A DNA stretch of 64,000 nt, taken from NCBI RefSeq assembly GCF_005503365.1, contig NZ_SCML01000026.1, forward strand, positions 1 to 64,000, given 5' to 3'. Source of the DNA: Hydrogenophaga sp. 2FB. GTDB taxonomy: Bacteria > Pseudomonadota > Gammaproteobacteria > Burkholderiales > Burkholderiaceae_C. The notes under the pieces were generated by a model. That model searched no databases. It worked only from the letters and a program-made list of their open reading frames with translations, and had not been told where the DNA came from. A program made the position numbers and the translations under genes. This document shows positions 17,986 to 26,759 of the stretch, piece after piece; positions within the stretch are counted from its first letter, which is position 1; every line of letters starts with the position of its first letter.

Positions 17986-18010
17986 GAGCCCAAGCCGAAA
18001 GCGCCAGGCG

Positions 18011-18046
18011 AAAAAAAACGCGCCGCAAATGCGGCGCGTTTTTTTG
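18011..18046. terminator. Bidirectional intrinsic terminator
   Basis: An A-run leads into the stem AACGCGCCGC, loop AAAT, GCGGCGCGTT and a T-run. It lies between the convergent metallo-hydrolase and opgH genes and works in both directions by sequence. Confidence 0.9.
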
Positions 18047-18067
18047 CCTGTGTGACAGCAGGGAATT

Positions 18068-20113
18068 TCAGGCGGCGTGCGGCAGCGCGAAGCGGCTGGC
18101 ATGGCGCCAGGCGCGGCGCAGCACGGCGGGCGACCACGATTCTTCGGGAATCAGCAGCACGCCGCGCGAACGCATCCAGGCGCCCAGCTCCACGTGGCTG
18201 GTGGCCACGGTGAGCGGCACGGCCAGCAGCAGGGGCAGGGCGACCGGGGCGAGCCAGATCAGCGCGTTGGCGTTGATCACGGCCACACCCAGGGCCAGCA
18301 GGCCGATCACGGCCGTCATGGGCGCCAGACGCGACACGGCATCGCTCCAGCTCACGCCGTTTGCTTCGCGCGGGGGCGACTTCCATTCGAGCTTGAGACC
18401 GGTGATGGCCACCAGCACGAACAGCGAGTGCGCCAGCATGCGGATGGGCGCCTGCATCACGGCCAGCAGCGTTTCCACCGCCGAGCTGCCGAGCAGGCCC
18501 ACGGTGCCGCCGAAGGACTTCTGCTCGCCCTTCATGAACACGGCCACCAGACCCAGCACGCGCGGCATGAACAACATGGTCAGCGTCCACATCCACAGCG
18601 CGCGCAGCTCCTCGGGCACGGCCTGCCAGGTCGGGATTTCGCCGGTGTGGGCGGTCCACAGCGCGGTGCCGATGCTCATGAAGGCCAGCCACAGCGGGGC
18701 CGACAGGTAGGACATGGCGCCAATGGCGAACATGGTGCGGTGCACGCGGTGGATGCCGGGCTCGGCCATCAGGCGCGAGTTCTGCAGGTTGCCCTGGCAC
18801 CAACGGCGGTCGCGCTGCAGTTCGCTCAGCAGGTCGGGCGGCTGCTGTTCGTAGCTGCCGGTGAGGTCGGAGACCAGCCACACGTGGTAGCCGGCGCGGC
18901 GCATCAGCGCGGCTTCCACGAAGTCGTGCGACATGATGCCGCCGGACATGCCGCCCGTGCCCTTGATGGGGGCCAGCGCGCAGTGCTGCATGAAGGGCTC
19001 GACGCGGATGATGGCGTTGTGGCCCCAGTAGTGCGACTCGCCGAGCTGCCAGAACTGCATGCCCAGCGTGAACAGACGGCCGGTCACGCGCGAGCCGAAC
19101 TGCTGCGCGCGCGCGTGCAGCGTGGCGTGGCCGATGGCCTGGGTGGCGGTCTGGATGATGCCGGCTTTCGGGTTGGCTTCCATCAGCTTGACCATGGACA
19201 CCAGGCAGCTGCCGCTCATGACGCTGTCGGCGTCGAGCACGACCATGTAGCGGTAGTCCTTGCCCCAGCGGCGGCAGAAGTCGGCCACGTTGCCGGCCTT
19301 GCGGTGGCTGCGGCGGGTGCGCAGGCGGTAGTACACCTCGATCTGCGGCAGGTCGGGCTGGGCGGCGAGCGCGGCGCGCAGGTCTTCCCAGGCGGTGCGC
19401 TCGGCCTTGGCGATGGCGGGGTTGTAGCTGTCGGAGAGCACGAACACGTCGAACTGCTGCGCATGGCCGGTGGCCGCGAGCGACTCGCAGGTGGCGCGCA
19501 GACCGGCGAACACGGTGGCCACGTCTTCGTTGCAGATCGGCATGATGATCGCCGTGCGCGCCTCGGGGTTCATGGCGTGCTCGCGCACGTCGGCGGCGCG
19601 CAGCGTGTGCTTGTCACCGAACAGCGAGACCCAGAAGCCCATGAGCGCGGTCACGAAACCGGTGACCACCCAGGCCGAGAGCAGGCCGAACAGCGCGAGC
19701 TGGCCGTATTGCAGCCAGGGGTTTTCGTGCACCGGTTGCGCGTCGGCGAACAGGCTGGTGGCGAAGGCGGTGCTCAACACCGTGAGCAGGGCGAACACGG
19801 CGCGGCGGCGGTTGGCGGCTTTCTCCCAGGCGGCGGCCGGCGCGGCGACTTCGGTGGACGCCGTGCGCGGGGGCATGGCGCGGCTGGCCGTGCTCAGGAT
19901 GGCGGTGCCGATGCTGTTCCAGAAACCGCGCCAGGGGCGCGGCACCATGGAGCCGCGGTTGATCGGTGGGGCCGTCGCCGCATTGGGGTGGCGTTCTTCG
20001 CGCAGCGAGGGTCTGGTGGACGGCATGGACGCACTGCCGTGCAGCGCCAGCGGTGCGTTGGCTGGGGCGAGAGCCGGTTCGGCGCTCATTCGGGTAGCAA
20101 CAGATGTGTCCAT
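18068..20113 (-). CDS. opgH: Osmoregulated periplasmic glucan glucosyltransferase OpgH/MdoH
   Basis: 681-aa inner-membrane glycosyltransferase family 2 enzyme that builds the linear beta-glucan backbone from UDP-glucose and extrudes it to the periplasm. Two helices lie around residues 85-150. The GT2 core contains IIMPICNEDV, VLDADS (DxD-type) and QRDRRWCQGN (Q/RxxRW). More helices follow in the C-terminal third. ATG at 20113 was chosen as it is the first start after the upstream gene frame and gives a normal length with a variable proline/alanine leader. It overlaps the end of opgG by 28 nt, so the two are translationally linked. Confidence 0.94.
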   Translation of the reverse strand: MDTSVATRMSAEPALAPANAPLALHGSASMPSTRPSLREERHPNAATAPPINRGSMVPRPWRGFWNSIGTAILSTASRAMPPRTASTEVAAPAAAWEKAANRRRAVFALLTVLSTAFATSLFADAQPVHENPWLQYGQLALFGLLSAWVVTGFVTALMGFWVSLFGDKHTLRAADVREHAMNPEARTAIIMPICNEDVATVFAGLRATCESLAATGHAQQFDVFVLSDSYNPAIAKAERTAWEDLRAALAAQPDLPQIEVYYRLRTRRSHRKAGNVADFCRRWGKDYRYMVVLDADSVMSGSCLVSMVKLMEANPKAGIIQTATQAIGHATLHARAQQFGSRVTGRLFTLGMQFWQLGESHYWGHNAIIRVEPFMQHCALAPIKGTGGMSGGIMSHDFVEAALMRRAGYHVWLVSDLTGSYEQQPPDLLSELQRDRRWCQGNLQNSRLMAEPGIHRVHRTMFAIGAMSYLSAPLWLAFMSIGTALWTAHTGEIPTWQAVPEELRALWMWTLTMLFMPRVLGLVAVFMKGEQKSFGGTVGLLGSSAVETLLAVMQAPIRMLAHSLFVLVAITGLKLEWKSPPREANGVSWSDAVSRLAPMTAVIGLLALGVAVINANALIWLAPVALPLLLAVPLTVATSHVELGAWMRSRGVLLIPEESWSPAVLRRAWRHASRFALPHAA

Positions 20114-21657
20114 GTTTCGCTCACTGTGTCGTTGTTGTGTTGCAGAAAGGCGCGCAGTTCGACCGGTTGTGCCGGGTCGACGCGTGCCACACGCACGGTC
20201 ACGCGCCAGGTGCGCGTGGCGGGGTTGGGGTAGGCCAGGGTTTGCAGCACGCGGCCGTTGGCGTCGGCGGTGATCACCGCCTTCACCGGCGCGTTGGCGG
20301 GCAGCGCGTCGAGCGCGGGGCCGGCGAAGTCGATCACGTACTGCGGCTGGCTGGCCTGTTCGGCGGCGGAGAGCTTGGAGTAGCCATAGCCGCGGCGCGT
20401 CTGGGTGACCCAGCTCGCGGGCGGGCGCTGTTGCGCATCGCCCTGCCAGGCCAGTTCGTAGCTCAGTTCCAGCGGCTGGCCAGCGGCGGGCAGTTGCGCG
20501 GGCACCCAGTAGGCGACGATGTTGTCGTGCGTCTCGTCGGGCGTGGGCAATTGCACCAGCTCCACGCGGCCATTGCCCCAGTCGCCCAGGGGTTTGATCC
20601 AGGCGCTCGGGCGGCGCTCGTAGCGCGCTTCCACGTCTTCGTAGTTGGCGAAGCTGCGGTCGCGCTGCATCAGGCCGAAGCCGCGCGGGTTCTGCAGCGT
20701 GAAGGAGCTGACCGTGACCGCCTTCGGACGCTGCAACGGGCGCCACAGCCATTCGCCGCTGCCGCTGGCGATCATCAGGCCGTCGGAGTCGTGCACCTCG
20801 GGGCGGAAGTCGCTCGGCAGGGCCTGGTTCTCGCCCGAGAGGAACATGCTGGTGAGCGGCGCCATGCCCAGGGTGTTCACCGGGCCGGCGCCGGCGCGCA
20901 GGAACACACGGGCGCTGACGGTGGTGGTGGTCTGCTGGCCCGGGCGGATCACGAAGCGGTAGGCGCCGGTGGCGCGCGGCGATTCGAGCAGCGCGAACAC
21001 GGTGACTTCCTGGGCGTCGGCGGCGGGCCGCTGCAGCCAGAACTCGCTGAAGCGCGGGAATTCTTCGCCGCTGCCACCCACGGTGTCGATCGCCAGGCCG
21101 CGTGCCGACAGGCCGTAGCCCTGCCCCGCGCCCAGCGCGCGGAAGTAGCTCGCACCCTGGAACACCGCCAGTTCGTCCTTGTAGGCCTGGCCGTTGAGCG
21201 GGTAGTGCAGGCGAAAGCCCGCGTGGCCGAGGTCGCCCCAGGCGCTGGTGTCAAACGTGTTCTTGCCGACGTTGAAATCCGCGCGGCGGTAAGGCAGGTG
21301 GTTCACCCGGCCATCGGGCAACAGTTCGTGGATGCGCACCGGCTCGGTCTGGTACAGGCCGAGGTGGAAGAACTGGGCTTCAAAGGGCAGGTTGGACGAG
21401 CGCCACAACGACTGGTCGGTGTTGAACCGGATGTCGCGCAGCTGGTCGTAGGTGATGTTGGCGAGCGTGTCGGGCAGCTTGTCGCTGTTTGCCCGAAAGG
21501 GTTCCTGGGCGAGGGTCTGCGCGCGTTGGGTCAGCGCGTCCCAGTCCATGCGGTGCGACTGGGCCGACGCCCCGCAAAGGGCTCCCGTCAGCGCGCCCAG
21601 CACGGTCCAGGCGCGCAGGCGCTGGAGGCTGAAAAACGGTCGGTTCGTGATGGGCAT
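20086..21657 (-). CDS. opgG: Periplasmic glucan biosynthesis protein OpgG/MdoG
   Basis: 523-aa periplasmic protein needed for branching or processing of osmoregulated glucans. Signal peptide: basic LQRLRAW, hydrophobic core, cleavage near GASAQS (about residue 33). Conserved OpgG blocks follow, including ITYDQLRDIRF and LGLYQTEPVRIHEL. No Shine-Dalgarno sequence precedes the ATG, and the predicted sigma-54 start site falls on this codon (see promoter entry), which suggests a leaderless message. It is directly downstream of glrR on the same strand and followed by opgH. Confidence 0.94.
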   Translation of the reverse strand: MPITNRPFFSLQRLRAWTVLGALTGALCGASAQSHRMDWDALTQRAQTLAQEPFRANSDKLPDTLANITYDQLRDIRFNTDQSLWRSSNLPFEAQFFHLGLYQTEPVRIHELLPDGRVNHLPYRRADFNVGKNTFDTSAWGDLGHAGFRLHYPLNGQAYKDELAVFQGASYFRALGAGQGYGLSARGLAIDTVGGSGEEFPRFSEFWLQRPAADAQEVTVFALLESPRATGAYRFVIRPGQQTTTTVSARVFLRAGAGPVNTLGMAPLTSMFLSGENQALPSDFRPEVHDSDGLMIASGSGEWLWRPLQRPKAVTVSSFTLQNPRGFGLMQRDRSFANYEDVEARYERRPSAWIKPLGDWGNGRVELVQLPTPDETHDNIVAYWVPAQLPAAGQPLELSYELAWQGDAQQRPPASWVTQTRRGYGYSKLSAAEQASQPQYVIDFAGPALDALPANAPVKAVITADANGRVLQTLAYPNPATRTWRVTVRVARVDPAQPVELRAFLQHNNDTVSETWTHLLLPE

Positions 21658-21669
21658 GCCGGTATAAGG

Positions 21670-21684
21670 GCAAACCCTGTGCCA
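21670..21684 (-). promoter_or_regulatory. Sigma-54 (-24/-12) promoter for opgGH
   Basis: On the minus strand TGGCAC-AGGGT-TTGC matches the RpoN consensus at every conserved base, with GG and GC exactly 10 bp apart. With -12 at 21670, the start point is 21657-21658, i.e. at the opgG ATG. The gene for a sigma-54 activator (GlrR) lies immediately upstream, and two GlrR-type operators are located 100-180 bp further up. No other sigma-54 gene target is nearby. Confidence 0.8.
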
Positions 21685-21779
21685 ACACGAAAAAATCCTT
21701 TTGAATCAACGCCTTTTCAGGTATCCAGATGTGTTTCCGGGACCTAGTGGGCTGAGGAGGGGGTGGAACCCCCTGTTTT

Positions 21780-21797
21780 TGTCGCCAAACAGCGACA
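21780..21797. promoter_or_regulatory. GlrR-type operator, promoter-proximal
   Basis: TGTC-GCCAAACAGC-GACA is an exact copy of the TGTC-N10-GACA motif reported for enterobacterial GlrR; the dyad extends to TGTCGC-N6-GCGACA. Its centre is about 130 bp upstream of the predicted start point, a usual enhancer distance. A GGGGG-TGGAA-CCCCC hairpin at 21759-21773 sits next to it. Confidence 0.75.
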
Positions 21798-21841
21798 GGA
21801 CTGGCCGGTGTTCTGGAAAACCCTAATCAAAACAACAGCTT

Positions 21842-21869
21842 GACGCTGTCACTCATCGGCGACAGCGTC
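21842..21869. promoter_or_regulatory. GlrR-type operator, distal, overlapping the glrR stop
   Basis: GACGCTGTC-N10-GACAGCGTC is a perfect inverted repeat with 9-bp arms containing TGTC-N10-GACA. It straddles the glrR stop codon, centre about 198 bp upstream of the predicted opgG start point and 67 bp from the proximal site. It lacks a T-run, so it does not look like a terminator. Confidence 0.75.
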
Positions 21870-23228
21870 GCTCTTGAACAGACCGGGCGTGAGCGCGTGC
21901 TTCTGCAGCAGGCGGTAGAACTCCGTGCGGTTGCGCTGCGCCAGACGGGCCGCGTCGGCCACGTTGCCGTCGGTCATCTTGAGCAGATCCACCAGGTACT
22001 CGCGCTCGAAGCGCTGCTTGGCGTCGGCAAAGCTCAGCACCTCCACCGACGGCGTGCGCAAGGCGCGCTGCACCAGCGCCAGCGAGACCAGCGGCGTGGC
22101 CGACAGCGCGCAGACCTGTTCGACCACGTTGTAGAGCTGGCGCACATTGCCCGGCCAGGGGGCCATCGTCAGCGCCTTGAGCGCTTCGGGCGCAAAGCCC
22201 GAGCTGCGCTTGCCGTACTTGGCGGCCAGCTTGGCGAGGAAGTGGTTGGCCAGCAGGGCGATGTCTTCGCGCCGCTCGGCCAGCGTGGGCAGGGTGAGCG
22301 TGACGACGTTGAGGCGGTAGTACAGGTCCTCGCGGAACTGCGCGGCGGCCATCGCGTCTTCCAGGTCGCGGTGGGTGGCCGAGATGATGCGCACGTCCAC
22401 CGGCATCGACTGGCTCGATCCGAGCGGGCGCACCGCGCGCTCCTGCAGCACGCGCAACAGCTTCACCTGCAAGGCCGGCGGCATGTCCCCGATTTCGTCG
22501 AGCAGCAGCGTGCCGCCATCGGCGGCCTGGAACAGGCCCTTGTGGTTGGCCACGGCGTCGGTGAAGGCGCCCTTCATGTGGCCGAAGAGCTCGGATTCGA
22601 GCAGCGCTTCCGGAATCGCGCCGCAGTTCACCGCGATGAACGGCCGGTTGGCGCGTGCGCTGGCCCTGTGGATGGCGCGCGCCAGCATTTCCTTGCCGGT
22701 GCCCGAGTCGCCGCGCAGCAGCACGCTGGCGTCGGACTGCGCCACCATGCGCGCCTCGGCCAGCAGGTCGGCCATGCGGTTGGAGCGGCTCACGATCTCG
22801 CTGCGCCAGGCCTCGTCGACGTGGGTGTTCTGGTGCGCGGGCGCGCCCAGGGCCAGCGCCTGCGCGATCTTCTCGAGCAGTTCCTTGGCGTCGTAGGGCT
22901 TGGTGAGGTAGGTGAAGACGCCGCGCGCCGTGGCCTCGACCGCGTCGGGGATGGTGCCGTGCGCGGTGAGCAGGATCACCGGCAGCGAGGGGTGGCGCGC
23001 GCGGATCTCGTCGAACAGTGCCAGGCCGTCGCGCCCGGGCAGGCGCACGTCGGAGAGCACGAGCTGCGGCCGCTCGATGTCGAGTTGCGCCAGCGCGGCT
23101 TCGGCCGAACCGACCGAGGTGACCTGGTAGCCCGCGGAGCCCAGCCGCATCGCCAACAGGCGCAGCATGTCCGCGTCGTCGTCGACGACGAGCAGGCGGG
23201 CGCGCGGCGTGGCGGTGTGGTCGCTCAT
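21849..23228 (-). CDS. glrR: Sigma-54-dependent response regulator GlrR (QseF)
   Basis: 459-aa NtrC-type regulator of the GlrKR envelope-stress system. Receiver: VVDDDAD at 15-20 and phosphoacceptor Asp60 in LVLSDVRLPG. AAA+: Walker A GDSGTGKEM and Walker B LLDEIGD. The sigma-54 contact loop reads GAFTDA (Asp224) instead of GAFTGA. C-terminal Fis-type helix-turn-helix NVADAARLAQRNRTEFYRLL. Long blocks such as QVKLLRVLQER and ISATHRDL match enterobacterial GlrR closely. It overlaps the lipoprotein gene by 4 nt, completing glrK-lipoprotein-glrR, the same order as in E. coli, where it activates sigma-54 promoters (glmY, rpoE). Confidence 0.92.
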   Translation of the reverse strand: MSDHTATPRARLLVVDDDADMLRLLAMRLGSAGYQVTSVGSAEAALAQLDIERPQLVLSDVRLPGRDGLALFDEIRARHPSLPVILLTAHGTIPDAVEATARGVFTYLTKPYDAKELLEKIAQALALGAPAHQNTHVDEAWRSEIVSRSNRMADLLAEARMVAQSDASVLLRGDSGTGKEMLARAIHRASARANRPFIAVNCGAIPEALLESELFGHMKGAFTDAVANHKGLFQAADGGTLLLDEIGDMPPALQVKLLRVLQERAVRPLGSSQSMPVDVRIISATHRDLEDAMAAAQFREDLYYRLNVVTLTLPTLAERREDIALLANHFLAKLAAKYGKRSSGFAPEALKALTMAPWPGNVRQLYNVVEQVCALSATPLVSLALVQRALRTPSVEVLSFADAKQRFEREYLVDLLKMTDGNVADAARLAQRNRTEFYRLLQKHALTPGLFKSDAVADE

Positions 23229-23893
23229 GGTGGGGTGGGGCGCGGGGTGACGGGCGGCCGGGTGGTGAGACTGCGCTCGATCGCGCGCATGGCTTCCAGG
23301 CGCTCGTTGAGCTGGTCGATGCGGCGCTGGCTCTCTCGCAGCTGCTGGGCCTGGCGCTCCGCGCTGTCTTCCAGCTTGCGCTGGTCCATCAGGCGGTTGG
23401 CCAGCAGGCGCGCCAGCGGCTTGAGCGGCAGGCTCTCGGCGCCGACGTGGTTGATCACGCGCTGCAAGAGGCCGAGGGCGCGCGCGGTTTCCGCGGGCTG
23501 GCGCAAATGGATGAGCGCCAGCGCCAGCTGCATCTGGCGCAGCGGCGCATTGCCCGGGTCGCCCTGCACCACGATCTCGGCCGCCAGGTCGGTCGGGCTG
23601 AGCGCTTGCAGGCGGTCGGCGTAGCTCAGCAGGGCCGCGACCACGTCGGGCGCGGGGGGTGTTTCGGCGCTGAGCACCACCGGGGGTTGGGCCGGTGCGG
23701 CCTGCAGGGGCGTGACGGTGGGCGCGGCAACCGGCGGGCGGGTGGTCGGGATGGAGGCGCCCTCGGACCCGGTGGTGCTGGGCGCGGCGGGCGCCGCGCT
23801 GCACGCGGCCAGCCAGAAGGCGAGCACGGAAACAAGGGTGCAGCAACCGGCGCGCGTCAGGCGGCTGGGTGGTGGTGACAGGTCAGTTGGCAT
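23225..23893 (-). CDS. QseG-like outer-membrane lipoprotein
   Basis: 222-aa lipoprotein. The signal peptide ends in lipobox LAAC (cysteine near residue 31). A low-complexity alanine/proline/threonine stretch follows, then an alpha-helical part. A heptad-rich coiled coil (QRKLEDSAERQAQQLRESQR and on, about 165-207) is near the C-terminus. ATG 23893 was chosen because it directly precedes the signal. Position between glrK and glrR, with overlaps on both sides (11 and 4 nt), equals that of enterobacterial QseG, which modulates the GlrK sensor; sequence similarity itself cannot be judged here. Confidence 0.8.
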   Translation of the reverse strand: MPTDLSPPPSRLTRAGCCTLVSVLAFWLAACSAAPAAPSTTGSEGASIPTTRPPVAAPTVTPLQAAPAQPPVVLSAETPPAPDVVAALLSYADRLQALSPTDLAAEIVVQGDPGNAPLRQMQLALALIHLRQPAETARALGLLQRVINHVGAESLPLKPLARLLANRLMDQRKLEDSAERQAQQLRESQRRIDQLNERLEAMRAIERSLTTRPPVTPRPTPP

Positions 23894-25301
23894 GGGGCAG
23901 TTCGATGCGGAAGTGGGCGCCCTGGCGCTGGGGCAGCAGCGTGATGCGACCCCCGTGGGCAAGAATGTACTCGTGCACGATGGACAGGCCGATACCGGTG
24001 CCGCGCACGGTGCCGGTGGGTTGGCGTTCACCGCGGAAGAAGGGTTCGAAGATGCGCTCGCGGTCGGCCTCGGCCACGCCCGGTCCCTGGTCGACGATGT
24101 CGATGCAGACGCGCCCCGGCAGGTCCAGCAGCACGAGGTGGATCTGGCCGCCGTGCGGCGAGAAACGGATCGCGTTGGACAGGAGGTTGCCCACGGCGGA
24201 CGCGATCTTCTCGCGGTCCAGCGGCATCGTCACGGGCGCGCCGTCCACCCGCACCGTCAGGGCCTGGGCCTGCCACTGCAGGCGCTGGATGTCGACCTGG
24301 TCTTCGAGCAAGGCGATCAGTTCGGTGCGCTCGCGCTTGAGCTGGCGCGCCTCGAACGCCGCTGCGTTGAAGCGCAGCAGCGCCTCGATCTGGTGCTGCA
24401 GCAACTGGGTGTTGTGCTGCAGGATGGTCACCACCTCGGCCTGGCTGGTGTTGAGCGGGCCGGCCACGCCGTCGCCCAGCACCGCCACGCCTTCGTGCAG
24501 CGAGGCCAGGGGTGTCTTGAGTTCGTGCGAGACGTGGCGCAGGAAACGCGCCTTGTCGGCGTCGAGTTCGGTCAGGCGCAGGCGCAGCCAATCGAGTTGC
24601 TGGCTCACGCGGCGCACGTCCGAGGGGCCGTGGATGTCGATCGGCACATCGAGCCGGTTCTCGCCCAGGCCCTGAATGGCCTTCTCCAGCCGCTTGAAGG
24701 GCCGCGCCAGCCAGACGCCAAAGGCCAGCGCCAGGATGGCGGCGATGCCGATCGAGCCCACCACCTGCTCGGTGAGTTCCTGCCGGCTGGTTTCGAAGCG
24801 CGCCTGCAGGGCTTCGTTGCGGCCGGTGATGATGGACTGCACCTTCTGCGCGATCGAGGCGCTGTGGCCGTCGATTTCGCGGAATGCCTGCGCCACTTCG
24901 CGTTCGCGGTCCAGCGCCGTTTCGGGTGGGCCGTCGAGCAACAGGGTGATGGCGTCGAGCCGCTCGCGCCAGTTGGTGGCGTACTCGGGCGGCAGTTCGT
25001 TGTCTTCGAGCCGGCGCAGGATGTCGCGCGCGTTGCCCGAGGCCTCGTCGAAACGCCGGCGCAGCTGGACGTCGCGCAGCACGAGCGATTGGCGCGCGGC
25101 GCGCTCCATGGTCAGGCTGCGTTCGGAGAGCGACTGCGCGGCGGTGGACAGCGCGATCGCCTGTGCCGCACTGTCGCGGCTTTGCGCCATCAGGGTTTCG
25201 AGCGAGAACAGCGTGCGCACGGCGGCCAGGCCCAGCAACGCCCCGATCAACAGGAAGGCGACCAGCAGCAACTGCTGGAAGGAGAAACGCAGGGGTTTCA
25301 C
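23883..25301 (-). CDS. glrK: Sensor histidine kinase GlrK (QseE)
   Basis: 472-aa membrane kinase. TM1 is at about residues 10-30, a periplasmic helical sensor region at 32-175, and TM2 at about 180-200, followed by HAMP. The HisKA box RHVSHELKTPLASL has the phosphoacceptor His259. The HATPase domain has NAIRFSPHGG, DQGPGV and GTGIGLSIV. It senses cell-envelope state and phosphorylates GlrR. The start is 6 nt after the miaB stop, so transcription may come partly from the miaB promoter. Confidence 0.9.
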   Translation of the reverse strand: MKPLRFSFQQLLLVAFLLIGALLGLAAVRTLFSLETLMAQSRDSAAQAIALSTAAQSLSERSLTMERAARQSLVLRDVQLRRRFDEASGNARDILRRLEDNELPPEYATNWRERLDAITLLLDGPPETALDREREVAQAFREIDGHSASIAQKVQSIITGRNEALQARFETSRQELTEQVVGSIGIAAILALAFGVWLARPFKRLEKAIQGLGENRLDVPIDIHGPSDVRRVSQQLDWLRLRLTELDADKARFLRHVSHELKTPLASLHEGVAVLGDGVAGPLNTSQAEVVTILQHNTQLLQHQIEALLRFNAAAFEARQLKRERTELIALLEDQVDIQRLQWQAQALTVRVDGAPVTMPLDREKIASAVGNLLSNAIRFSPHGGQIHLVLLDLPGRVCIDIVDQGPGVAEADRERIFEPFFRGERQPTGTVRGTGIGLSIVHEYILAHGGRITLLPQRQGAHFRIELPHAN

Positions 25302-25307
25302 GCGGCT

Positions 25308-26666
25308 TTACGCTTCCTGGGGCACCAGCACCGCGCCGCGCAGCGAGTGCGGCCGCGCTTCGGTGATGCGCACGTCGAGCATCTGGCCGATGAGGCGATC
25401 GGCCTGGGGCCCGCCGTCGAAGTTGACGATGCGGTTGCACTCGGTGCGGCCCATGAGTTCGACCGCGCCATCCTGCCCGGGACGGCGCGAACGGCCTTCC
25501 ACCAGGATGCGCTGCACGGTGCCTTCGCGGCTCGCGCTGATGCGCTTCACGTTGTCTTCGATCACGGCCTGCAGGTGCTGCAGCCGCTGGAGCTTGACCG
25601 CGTGCGGCGTGTCGTCGGCGAGGTTGGCCGCCGGCGTGCCCGGGCGCGGGCTGAAGATGAAGCTGAAGCTGGCGTCGAAGCCGACGTCGTGGATGAGCTT
25701 CATCATCTTGTTGAAGTCGTCGTCGGTCTCGCCGGGGAAGCCGACGATGAAGTCGCTGCTCATGGCCAGCTCGGGGCGGATCGCGCGCAGTTTGCGCACG
25801 GTGCTCTTGTATTCCATGGCGGTGTAGCCGCGCTTCATCGCCATCAGGATGCGGTCGCTGCCGTGCTGCACCGGCAGGTGCAGGTGGTTCACCAGTTGCG
25901 GGATCTTGCCGTAGGCCTCGATCAGGCGCGGCGTGAATTCGTTGGGGTGGCTGGTCGTGAAGCGGATGCGCTCGATGCCGGGGATTTCGGCCACGTACTC
26001 GAGCAGCAGCGCGAAGTCGGCGATCTCGGCGGTGTCGCCCATCGCGCCACGGTAGGCGTTCACGTTCTGGCCGAGCAGCGTCACTTCCTTCACGCCCTGG
26101 TCGGCCAGGCCGGCGACCTCCACCAGCACGTCGTCAAACGGGCGGCTCACTTCTTCGCCGCGCGTGTAGGGCACCACGCAGTAGCTGCAGTACTTGGAGC
26201 AGCCTTCCATGATCGACACGAAGGCCGACGCGCCCTCCACCTTCGCCGGTGGCAGGTGGTCGAACTTCTCGATTTCGGGAAAGCTGATGTCGACCTGCGG
26301 CATCGCCTGGCGCTTGCGCTGGTTCAGCAGCTCGGGCAGGCGGTGCAGCGTCTGCGGGCCGAACACCACGTCCACATACGGCGCGCGCTTGATGATCTCG
26401 GCGCCTTCCTGGCTGGCGACGCAGCCGCCCACGCCAATGAGCACGCCCTTTTCCTTGAGGTGCTTGACGCGGCCGAGGTCGCTGAACACCTTCTCCTGCG
26501 CCTTCTCGCGCACCGAACAGGTGTTGAAGAGGATCAGGTCGGCTTCTTCCACGTCCTGCGTGGGCACGTAGCCTTGCGCGGCGCCCATCACGTCGGCCAT
26601 CTTGTCCGAGTCGTACTCGTTCATCTGGCAGCCGAAGGTTTTGATGAAGACTTTTTTGGTGGTCAT
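25308..26666 (-). CDS. miaB: tRNA-2-methylthio-N6-isopentenyladenosine synthase MiaB
   Basis: 452-aa radical-SAM methylthiotransferase that modifies A37 of tRNAs reading U-starting codons. UPF0004 domain: [20 protein letters not shown] and GGCVASQEG hold the three cysteines of the auxiliary cluster. Radical SAM motif [16 protein letters not shown] near residue 155 (CxxxCxxC). A C-terminal TRAM domain is present. The start at 26666 (MTTKKVF) matches the family; a longer frame start has no support. It sits upstream of glrK with a 6-nt gap. Confidence 0.96.
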   Translation of the reverse strand: MTTKKVFIKTFGCQMNEYDSDKMADVMGAAQGYVPTQDVEEADLILFNTCSVREKAQEKVFSDLGRVKHLKEKGVLIGVGGCVASQEGAEIIKRAPYVDVVFGPQTLHRLPELLNQRKRQAMPQVDISFPEIEKFDHLPPAKVEGASAFVSIMEGCSKYCSYCVVPYTRGEEVSRPFDDVLVEVAGLADQGVKEVTLLGQNVNAYRGAMGDTAEIADFALLLEYVAEIPGIERIRFTTSHPNEFTPRLIEAYGKIPQLVNHLHLPVQHGSDRILMAMKRGYTAMEYKSTVRKLRAIRPELAMSSDFIVGFPGETDDDFNKMMKLIHDVGFDASFSFIFSPRPGTPAANLADDTPHAVKLQRLQHLQAVIEDNVKRISASREGTVQRILVEGRSRRPGQDGAVELMGRTECNRIVNFDGGPQADRLIGQMLDVRITEARPHSLRGAVLVPQEA

Positions 26667-26759
26667 GGGGAATTCCAGTGGGGACAAGGACGCCGCGCGC
26701 GCGGGGGCGGGCATCAATGCGCGGCCACGACCCGTGGGCCGCGGCGGGCGCGAAATGGT

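Noticed and set aside
21759-21780. GGGGG-TGGAA-CCCCC hairpin with T-run as glrR terminator
   Set aside because: The T-run follows on the plus strand, while glrR and opgG read on the minus strand; a short chance hairpin is more likely.
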